Assembly (NCBI GenBank): GCA_023426855.1
Contig: JAEZBU010000316.1
Coordinates: forward strand, 1 to 5,529
Source of the DNA: Pseudomonadota bacterium
GTDB lineage: Bacteria; Pseudomonadota; Alphaproteobacteria; Rhizobiales; Hyphomicrobiaceae
Reading direction: 5' to 3'
DNA: 5,529 nt
This document shows positions 1-5,529 of this stretch, piece after piece. Made by a program: the position numbers and the translations under genes. Under the pieces are notes generated by a model. That model had not been told where the DNA came from, did not search any database, and was given only the letters and a program-made list of their open reading frames with translations. The stretch's first letter is position 1, and each line of letters starts with the position of its first letter.

Positions 1-23
1 AATCCGACATCGGAGCTGCCCAC

Positions 24-185
24 ATGTCGAAGCCGCTGAGAGCTGTTGAGACTCAGAAGAAGAAAGCCCGCCGCGCCATTCCCCGCGCCAAGGTGACCCG
101 CATCCAGGGCAATACGCCTGCCGTGCGTAAGCGCCTGAAGAAGCAGTCGGGCATCGCACGCAACGCTGCCGCGAAGGCCGAGTAA
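24..185 (+). CDS. Small, very basic protein of unknown function (possibly the C-terminus of a longer ORF)
   Basis: Reading from the ATG at 24 gives 53 residues ending in TAA at 183-185. A GGAG at 12-15 lies 8 bases before this ATG, which makes it a credible start. However, the frame stays open to the left edge, so this could be the end of a longer protein. The product is extremely basic: I count 17 Lys/Arg against 2 Glu, with clusters QKKKARR (residues 11-17) and RKRLKK (35-40) and an Ala-rich end. It has no Cys, no Trp and no hydrophobic stretch, so it should be soluble. Such composition suits nucleic-acid binding, as in histone-H1-like or ribosome-associated proteins, but this is inference from composition only. 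I do not recognise the family. Confidence 0.5.
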   Translation: MSKPLRAVETQKKKARRAIPRAKVTRIQGNTPAVRKRLKKQSGIARNAAAKAE

Positions 186-388
186 GAGGCGAGCAGGCCG
201 CGCCATCCCGCGGATCGCGGCTGCTGCAACTTTGCTGATCGATTGTGCCATGCGCCAGCCCTGTCAGGCCGGCGCACGCTTTTGCGTGCTCCAATGACGC
301 CGGCCAGCCTCCGGCCGCCGAACCGGAGTGATGCCTCCCGTCATCGTGCTGACGGCCGGGCCGTGATGAGCGCGCAGGGTTTTACGCG
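186..388. other. Convergent intergenic region with three short hairpins
   Basis: This gap lies between the stop of the basic small protein and the stop of the minus-strand proline dehydrogenase. It contains three perfect 6-bp stems: GCACGC-TTTT-GCGTGC at 274-289, CTCCGG/CCGGAG at 309-328 with an 8-base loop, and CCGTCA/TGACGG at 338-355 with a 6-base loop. None is followed by a T-tract on either strand, so none is a textbook rho-independent terminator. They may help end the converging transcripts. No convincing gene is visible here. Confidence 0.35.
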
Positions 389-1324
389 TCACCCCCGAAA
401 GATCGACTTGGCCACGAACCAGACGTTGGCGGGGCGCTCGGCCAGACGGCGCATGTACCAGGGGAACCAGTGCTCGCCGTAGCTGATGAGCACGCGGATT
501 TTGTAGTTCTCCTCGGCCAGCCTGCGCTCCTCAGTGCGCTGGATGCCGTACATCATATTGAAATCGAAGCCGTCTTTGGCGATGCCCTGAGCCGCCGCGT
601 AATCCTTGATGGTGCGGATGATGGCCGGATCATGCGTGCCGAACGCGGCGCGAAATCCTGACGCCTTCGCCTCAGGTCCCAGCATCTGTTTGGCGAGGCT
701 GACGTAGCGCGCATCGACATCGCTTTTAACGGGTAGGGCATTCTCGGGCGGCTCCCGATAAGCGCCCTTCACCAGCCGCACGCCACCGCCGAGCGGGATG
801 ACCGCGGCGAGATCCTTTGGCGTGCGGTGCAGATAGGCCTGCAGGCAGATGCCAACGTTGGGGAATTCCTTGAGCGTGTCGGTGTAGAGCTGCAGCGTGT
901 CGTCGACGTAGCGGTATTGCTCCATGTCGATCCAGACGAAATTGCCGAGCGATTGTGCGCTGGCCGCCAGCGTGCGGATGTTGTCCGCGCAACGTGCCTT
1001 GTCGAAATCGATACCGAGCTGTGTCGGCTTGATCGAGAGCTGGCAATCCAGCCCTGCCTGCGCGACGCGTGTCATGGCATCGACGTAGTGAGCCGTCACG
1101 GCCTCGGCTTCGGCCAGTTCGGTGATGTTTTCGCCGAGCAGCGTCAGCATGGTGGCGATGCCGTTCTGTTGCATGACGGTGGCGGCGCCGAGCGCGTCTT
1201 CCAGCCGCTCGCCGGGCATAAAGCGCTTGGTTGCCCGCTTGATGAAGCCGATCCGCGGCGCTTTTTCCCGCAGCCAGCGGCTCTCGGACCCGGCGATCAA
1301 CATGCCCCGCATCAAGCTCATCAT
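389..1324 (-). CDS. Monofunctional proline dehydrogenase (FAD-dependent, Pro_dh family)
   Basis: This enzyme oxidises L-proline to pyrroline-5-carboxylate with FAD and passes electrons to the membrane quinone pool. The 311-residue product is the length of stand-alone enzymes such as that of Thermus (about 307), not of the >1000-residue PutA common in proteobacteria. The TIM-barrel motifs occur in order: LSIKP (96-100, with the Lys expected near the substrate), WIDMEQYRY (131-139, active-site Asp133), LQAYLHRT (161-168), RLVKGAYRE (183-191), FGTHD (228-232), NMMYGI (256-261) and YMRRLAERPANVWF (290-303). Arg292-Arg293 should bind the proline carboxylate. No P5C dehydrogenase domain or gene is next to it. 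The gene stands alone and diverges from ychF. The frame stays open upstream to 1495, but that extension is Arg-rich and unlike the family. I placed the start by its Shine-Dalgarno; the adjacent ATG (1319-1321, 310 aa) is equally possible. Confidence 0.93.
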   Translation of the reverse strand: MMSLMRGMLIAGSESRWLREKAPRIGFIKRATKRFMPGERLEDALGAATVMQQNGIATMLTLLGENITELAEAEAVTAHYVDAMTRVAQAGLDCQLSIKPTQLGIDFDKARCADNIRTLAASAQSLGNFVWIDMEQYRYVDDTLQLYTDTLKEFPNVGICLQAYLHRTPKDLAAVIPLGGGVRLVKGAYREPPENALPVKSDVDARYVSLAKQMLGPEAKASGFRAAFGTHDPAIIRTIKDYAAAQGIAKDGFDFNMMYGIQRTEERRLAEENYKIRVLISYGEHWFPWYMRRLAERPANVWFVAKSIFRG

Positions 1325-1555
1325 CGATCCCTTCTGCAGAATGTTGTTTATGTCTGTTTGGTAACACGCTGCGATCGTCGTCGTCATCTGCTGCAACGCA
1401 GCATCTGCGTGCCTTGCAGCGCCGGGAAATTGCCTCCGCCTACGTTGGATGCGGCAACCGGGGACTAGGAAATTGAGCCGGTTCGGCTTAGGCATGCACG
1501 GTGCGGGGCTGGCTGCGGTCTCGCGGACCTATTTTCCTGACAGGACTTCAGCTTC
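1325..1555. promoter_or_regulatory. Divergent control region between proline dehydrogenase and ychF
   Basis: These 231 bases must hold the promoters of both divergent genes. I see no confident -35/-10 pair on either strand. Two small perfect stems are present: TGCTGC-AAC-GCAGCA at 1389-1403 and AGCCG-GTT-CGGCT at 1476-1488. Either could be incidental or part of a leader structure. Proline catabolic genes in proteobacteria are often controlled by Lrp/AsnC-type regulators, but I cannot point to a binding site here. Confidence 0.35.
1329..1334 (-). promoter_or_regulatory. Ribosome binding site of the proline dehydrogenase gene
   Basis: The minus strand reads GAAGGG-ATCG-ATG-ATG. The spacing is 4 bases to the first ATG and 7 to the second, so the second Met has the more usual distance. 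This site is the main reason for rejecting the 57-residue upstream extension. Confidence 0.6.
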
Positions 1556-2653
<1,098 letters not shown>

Positions 2654-2686
2654 CAGCGAACTGATCTTCCGAATTTCATAGAAAAG

Positions 2687-2721
2687 GGCACCTCATCCAG
2701 AATGGATGGAGGTGCCTTTTT
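2687..2721 (+). terminator. Rho-independent terminator after ychF
   Basis: The left arm GGCACCTCATCC (2687-2698) pairs with GGATGGAGGTGCC (2704-2716) around the loop AGAAT, with one unpaired G on the 3' arm. A run of five T follows at 2717-2721. The stem is GC-rich, starts about 33 bases after the ychF stop and is preceded by an A-run (2682-2685), so it could also work weakly in the opposite direction for the minus-strand gene beyond. Confidence 0.9.
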
Positions 2722-2778
2722 CGTTAGCGTTGCTGGAGCTGTTCCGATTTAGGCCGGATCGCCAATTGCAAATGCTCC

Positions 2779-2868
2779 GTCATCCCGGGCTTTATGCCCG
2801 GGATCTATCCATCCGCTTGTCATGATGCTTGTTGAAGGCTGGATCCCGGGCATAAAGCCCGGGATGAC
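2779..2868. repeat. 90-bp nested palindromic repeat (REP/RPE-like intergenic element)
   Basis: Two perfect 27-base inverted arms, 2779-2805 and 2842-2868, flank a 36-base centre. Each arm is itself a hairpin with core CCCGGGCTTTATGCCCGGG, which is a 7-bp stem with a TTTAT loop. The element could therefore fold either as one long cruciform or as two small hairpins. Intergenic repeats built on CCCGGGC...GCCCGGG and starting GTCAT are common in Bradyrhizobium-type alphaproteobacteria; that assignment is from memory of the family, not from a search. It sits between the ychF terminator and the 3' end of the convergent transglycosylase gene, the usual kind of place for such elements, where it may protect mRNA ends or block read-through. 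Confidence 0.85.
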
Positions 2869-2929
2869 ATACGGATGATCGGACTTGGCGTTTCCGACAG
2901 GCATCGGAAATGCACTAGCCAGGAGTTGC

Positions 2930-3958
2930 TTACAGAGCAGCCCGCTTGCTGCGCGTTGCCCCGGCCTCGCGCCGCTTGGTGGCGCGCTTGGTCTGGGTCG
3001 TCGTGATCTTGCTCGCACGCGATTTGGTGGTGGTGCGTGCTGAGCGGCTCTTGCTGGACGTGCGGCGGGGTTCGATTTTGGTCGAGACCTTCTGGACCTT
3101 GCTGACCGGCTTGTCGTTTGCCGAGGCGTTGCTGGCCGATTTGTCCTCGGTCTTTTCCGACGGCTTCGTCTCCGGGGCGGCCTCGGCAGGCTTGGTGTCG
3201 GTCACCGGCTTAGCTTCGCCCGCAGTGTCGTCCATGGCCTCCTGGACTTCTTCCTTGAAGTCGAACTTCTTCAGGTCGTCGTCGGACTGCGGCACAGTTA
3301 TGCGCCAGATGCCAGGACCCACTTCGCGTTCGGCGCGTTGCACGAGACCGGCAACGGTCAGGCGTCGCATGAACGGATTGGCGCGGATGACAGCCGACGA
3401 GAACACGCTGGTCAGCCGAGTGTCCGGGCTTCTGCGCAGAGCCTGGGCTGCACCCGGTGCACCCAGCAGATGGCTGAGACGCATATGAGCGAATGTCGGA
3501 CGAATGCCGCGCGCTTCGAGAAAAGCAGCGTTGTCGTTGTTGAACGCGATCGCGGCCTTGCGGGAGAAGTCGGCATCTGTGCGCAGCGCCAGAATCTGGC
3601 CGCGGCTCAGCCCCTCGACTTCGTCGGAGAAGTGCTTGTCGACGACTTCCAGGAAGGTCGAATTGATGAACTGGAAATGTCCGAGCGCGGACGAGAGCGG
3701 GTTCTTCGCAGTGGTCCTGCCGCCCGATTCTGCCATCATCAGTTTACGGAGATAGCCGTTCATCGCCTCATCGACTGTGATCTCGTCTGAGTCCAAGTCC
3801 AATTCGGCTGGCGCCGATTCAGTTGGAGGACTGAGCACTGGTAATGCATTCGTCGACTGAGCAATTGTCAAAGACAAGAATACGGTAGATATTGCGCCAA
3901 ACATTCCCGCGAGGGTGTTGGATGACGACTGACAGATCCAAGGTTTATGCTTGAACAT
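2930..3958 (-). CDS. Secreted lytic-transglycosylase-like protein with a long charged tail
   Basis: The 342-residue product has a basic N-terminus and a hydrophobic segment at about 16-33, consistent with Sec export and cleavage near residues 33-38. The domain at about 63-160 resembles the SLT/lysozyme-like fold. MMAESGG (74-80) places the likely catalytic Glu at 77, and LSSALGHFQFINSTF (88-102) matches the family's SSA-G-FQF-TF segment. Such enzymes cut the glycan strands of periplasmic peptidoglycan. A helical region follows to about 220. The tail then splits by charge: 224-290 is acidic and Pro/Ala/Lys-rich, and 291-342 carries 17 Lys/Arg against 2 Glu with many Ser/Thr, like histone H1. 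The SD AAAAGGGG (minus strand, 3965-3972) lies 6 bases before the ATG, which supports this start. The gene appears monocistronic. Family level is fairly secure; substrate and partners are unknown. The tail could bind wall polymers or DNA. Confidence 0.8.
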   Translation of the reverse strand: MFKHKPWICQSSSNTLAGMFGAISTVFLSLTIAQSTNALPVLSPPTESAPAELDLDSDEITVDEAMNGYLRKLMMAESGGRTTAKNPLSSALGHFQFINSTFLEVVDKHFSDEVEGLSRGQILALRTDADFSRKAAIAFNNDNAAFLEARGIRPTFAHMRLSHLLGAPGAAQALRRSPDTRLTSVFSSAVIRANPFMRRLTVAGLVQRAEREVGPGIWRITVPQSDDDLKKFDFKEEVQEAMDDTAGEAKPVTDTKPAEAAPETKPSEKTEDKSASNASANDKPVSKVQKVSTKIEPRRTSSKSRSARTTTKSRASKITTTQTKRATKRREAGATRSKRAAL

Positions 3959-4181
3959 GTAGAGCCCCTTTTCTTTCGTTCTTCGTCACGGGGCGCAACG
4001 AACACTTGAGGTTGGCGAGTTTATGGCGCGATTATGGTGCAGGTGCGGTCGATCGACGCTCTAATGCAACCATTCGGAAGAATATCTTTGCGACGTGGAG
4101 GATCAGAGTGGGGGCGCGGCAAGAATGCGCGAACGGCTATAGTGATCTGACACGTGAGATGGTGAGGAAGGGTAGACGTCG
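3959..4181. promoter_or_regulatory. Divergent control region between the transglycosylase and MaoC genes
   Basis: This 223-base region holds the start signals of both neighbours. On the plus strand TATAGT at 4138-4143 resembles a -10 box 38 bases before the MaoC ATG, but nothing like TTGACA sits 17 bases upstream of it. On the minus strand CATAAT (complement of 4031-4036) is a weak -10 candidate, also without a good -35. A perfect 10-base palindrome GTCGATCGAC at 4048-4057 lies between them and could be an operator. The region is somewhat richer in A/T than the genes around it. Promoter positions are tentative. Confidence 0.35.
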
Positions 4182-4655
4182 ATGTCGCCAGAACCCGCAC
4201 TTCTGCATTGGGAAGACATTGTCATCGGAAATGCCGTGACGTTTGGCCGATACGTCGTCAGCACCGAGGAGGTCATCGACTACGCTCGCGCTTTTGATCC
4301 GCAGCCCTTCCATATGGACGAGGCCGCCGCAGCACAGTCTCCCCACGGACGGCTGTACGCTTCGGGTTGGCATTCTTGCGCGATGATGATGCGGCTGCTG
4401 GCCGAGAATGTGCTGAACCAGGCGGCTGCACTTGGCTCTCCCGGGCTTGAGGACTGCGCGTGGATCAAGCCGGCGTTTCCCGGAGACGTTCTGTCCGGTC
4501 GCTATACCTGCACCGGCAAACGCGTGATGCGATCCCGACCGGATGTCGGCGTTTGCCAATTTGCGTTCGAGACTTTGAACCAAAATGGCGAAGTGATCAT
4601 GACCTGGAAGGCCGCGCTGTTCTTCCAGGTGCGCGCGCCGGGAGCAGCGTCATGA
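4182..4655 (+). CDS. MaoC-family (hotdog-fold) acyl-thioester dehydratase/hydratase, first of a pair
   Basis: This 157-residue single-domain hotdog protein should reversibly hydrate trans-2-enoyl-CoA, or a related thioester, to the (R)-3-hydroxyacyl form. The active-site segment FDPQPFHMDE (38-47) keeps the Asp39...His44 dyad at the 5-residue spacing of the (R)-specific hydratase PhaJ, with Gln where PhaJ has Asn. LYASGWH (58-64) and WIKPAFPGDVL (94-104) are typical of the fold. AGGAAGGG at 4165-4172 lies 9 bases before the ATG. The stop overlaps the start of the next gene as ATGA (4652-4655), so the two are translationally coupled. The paralogue downstream shares the same order of motifs, which suggests a tandem duplication and perhaps a heterodimer. 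The substrate cannot be read from the sequence. Confidence 0.9.
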   Translation: MSPEPALLHWEDIVIGNAVTFGRYVVSTEEVIDYARAFDPQPFHMDEAAAAQSPHGRLYASGWHSCAMMMRLLAENVLNQAAALGSPGLEDCAWIKPAFPGDVLSGRYTCTGKRVMRSRPDVGVCQFAFETLNQNGEVIMTWKAALFFQVRAPGAAS

Positions 4656-5140
4656 GCAACTACTTCGAGGATCTGGAGATCGGCGCCGTCGCCTCGCTCG
4701 GCTCGCACATGTTCCGGCGCGACGAGATCATGGAGTTCGCGCGTCGTTACGATCCGCAGCAGTTCCATCTGGATGAAGACGCCGCGAAGCGTGGGCTGTT
4801 CGGTGGGCTCTCGGCGAGTGGATGGCACACCGGATCGGTCTGGCTGCGGCTTATGCTAGATCATCGCAAGCGCGAGGCCGATCTGATTGCTTTCTGTGGG
4901 GAGCGGCCTGCGCGATACGGGCCGTCGCCGGGATTCGAGAAGCTGAGCTGGCTGAAACCTGTCCTCGTCGATGACACGATAACCTTCGCGACGCGCGTCA
5001 TCGATAAGCTGGATGCCGGGACAAGACCGGAATTCGGGCTCGTGCATTGGTACAACGAAGGCAGCAACCAGCGCGGCGAGATTGCCTTCAGCGTGGTCAG
5101 TAAGGTTTTTGTCGAACGCCGGCGGCCCCTTACGCGTTGA
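4652..5140 (+). CDS. MaoC-family acyl-thioester dehydratase/hydratase, second of a pair
   Basis: This 162-residue paralogue of the preceding gene keeps the dyad in YDPQQFHLDE (33-42, Asp34 and His39) and the segments LSASGWH (53-59), LSWLKPV (98-104) and NQRGEI (139-144). Between SGWH and W-KP it is about 11 residues longer than its partner, with a GERPARYGPSPGFE stretch (83-96) that may reshape the substrate pocket. The frame is open upstream to 4460. The ATG at 4652 was chosen because it has GGGAG at 4640-4644, 7 bases away, because it forms the ATGA overlap with the first gene, and because the family homology begins here (NYFEDLEIG, like HWEDIVIG in the partner). Co-expression, and so joint work on one substrate or as a heteromer, is likely. 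The pathway is unknown. Confidence 0.9.
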   Translation: MSNYFEDLEIGAVASLGSHMFRRDEIMEFARRYDPQQFHLDEDAAKRGLFGGLSASGWHTGSVWLRLMLDHRKREADLIAFCGERPARYGPSPGFEKLSWLKPVLVDDTITFATRVIDKLDAGTRPEFGLVHWYNEGSNQRGEIAFSVVSKVFVERRRPLTR

Positions 5141-5202
5141 TCCTGGCGGTTGCGCGCGTGATTTCATGCGTCGCATCCTGCTTTGGGTCAGGAGGTGTCG
5201 AC

Positions 5203-5529
5203 ATGCAACGCATTCTCGTCGCGTTCACGTCAGCCGACAGGCAGACTGAGAAGGTTGCGCATCACGTGGCGCGCGAACTCGAAGATGCTGGGCTGCGCGT
5301 ACGCCTCGTTGACATTCGGTCCGGTGAGACCGAGGCCGGGTCCGACGATTGCGACGGGGCCATCGTGGCCGGATCACTGCGACAAGGGCGCTTCGATCCC
5401 GAACTCTATGCCTTCGTCCAGCGCCATGGCGAGACGCTGCGCCGCTGCTCTACCTCGGCGTTCCTTCCTGTCAGTATGGCTGGCATATCGCCCATTGCTG
5501 GCGAGCGCATCGGAGCTGAGGAGTGCGTG
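5203..5529 (+). CDS. Flavodoxin-fold protein resembling HemG-type protoporphyrinogen oxidase (cut by the window edge)
   Basis: The frame opens with ATG at 5203, 7 bases after a strong AGGAGG (5190-5195), and stays open for 109 codons to the right edge. The start MQRILVAFTSADRQTEKVA matches the beta1/phosphate-loop/helix of flavodoxins. DCDGAIVAGSLRQGRF (49-64) followed by DPELYAFVQRHGETL (65-79) and the SAFLPVSM strand (85-92) follow the layout of E. coli HemG (YDRVVIGASIRYGHY, then the FVKKH and SAFYSVNL segments). HemG binds FMN and oxidises protoporphyrinogen IX with quinones as acceptors. The usual loop Gly is Arg13 here, so FMN binding or function may differ. It begins 62 bases after the MaoC pair, with no terminator seen between, so co-transcription is possible. 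The flavodoxin fold is fairly sure; the HemG activity is a guess. Confidence 0.75.
   Translation, partial: MQRILVAFTSADRQTEKVAHHVARELEDAGLRVRLVDIRSGETEAGSDDCDGAIVAGSLRQGRFDPELYAFVQRHGETLRRCSTSAFLPVSMAGISPIAGERIGAEECV

Noticed and set aside
827..1468. Long plus-strand ORF (213 codons) opposite proline dehydrogenase
   Set aside because: It is an antisense shadow of a strongly conserved gene, made possible by GC-rich codon bias. Its protein shows no recognisable domain.
1325..1495. 57-residue N-terminal extension of proline dehydrogenase (start at 1495)
   Set aside because: The extension is Arg/Ala-rich, lacks any family similarity, and a Shine-Dalgarno sits just before the ATG pair at 1319-1324. 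It is better read as the intergenic control region.
2779..2868. CRISPR array or insertion-sequence ends
   Set aside because: There are only two inverted copies, with no direct repeats with regular spacers, no transposase and no target-site duplication, so a REP-like element fits better.
2749..3018. Minus-strand 89-residue ORF across the palindromic repeat
   Set aside because: It is mainly the translated repeat (peptides like IPGFMPGIQ and SGWIDPGHKARDDG, often seen as false genes) and overlaps the real transglycosylase gene in another frame.
2946..3488. Plus-strand ORF (180 codons) opposite the transglycosylase
   Set aside because: The Leu/Val/Arg-rich product is the complement of the Lys/Arg/Thr-rich tail and has no signal or domain that would support a real gene.
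4006..4239. Plus-strand 77-residue ORF in front of the first MaoC gene
   Set aside because: It overlaps the MaoC start in another frame, has no clear RBS, and its composition looks like translated non-coding DNA.
4460..4651. 64-residue N-terminal extension of the second MaoC protein
   Set aside because: It lies inside the first MaoC gene in another frame and does not resemble the hotdog fold. The ATG at 4652 has an RBS and the ATGA overlap.

Overview
The window is GC-rich and densely coded, with codon use strongly biased to G/C at third positions. It looks like chromosomal DNA of an alphaproteobacterium, most likely of the Bradyrhizobium/Rhodopseudomonas/Afipia group. Three things point there: the style of the proteins, the tandem MaoC genes near ychF, and a CCCGGG-centred palindromic repeat of a kind common in those genomes. 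The taxonomic call is inference. No phage, transposase, CRISPR, rRNA or tRNA gene was seen.

Layout from left to right. A very basic small protein of 53 aa, possibly the C-terminus of a longer one, ends at 185 (+). It converges on a monofunctional FAD-dependent proline dehydrogenase (389-1324, -) across about 200 bases containing several short hairpins. The proline dehydrogenase diverges from ychF (1556-2653, +), a universally conserved Obg-family P-loop ATPase/GTPase. ychF is followed by a rho-independent terminator (2687-2721) and then a 90-base inverted repeat (2779-2868). Next, on the minus strand, is a secreted lytic-transglycosylase-like protein with a long acidic-then-basic tail (2930-3958). 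It diverges from a rightward cluster: two translationally coupled MaoC/hotdog hydratase paralogues (4182-4655 and 4652-5140), then the 5' part of a flavodoxin-fold protein resembling HemG-type protoporphyrinogen oxidase (5203 to the window edge).

The genes do not form one pathway. Proline dehydrogenase feeds proline electrons to the respiratory chain. YchF is linked to ribosomes and stress responses. The transglycosylase acts on periplasmic peptidoglycan. The MaoC pair should hydrate or dehydrate acyl thioesters. The flavodoxin-like protein is a probable flavin redox protein. Only the MaoC pair, and perhaps the flavodoxin gene 62 bases downstream, look co-transcribed.

I did not find a clearly new multi-gene system. 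The items most worth a second look are the charge-polarised tail of the transglycosylase, the coupled MaoC paralogues that both keep the Asp/His dyad, the HemG-like protein with an altered phosphate loop, and the nested palindrome.
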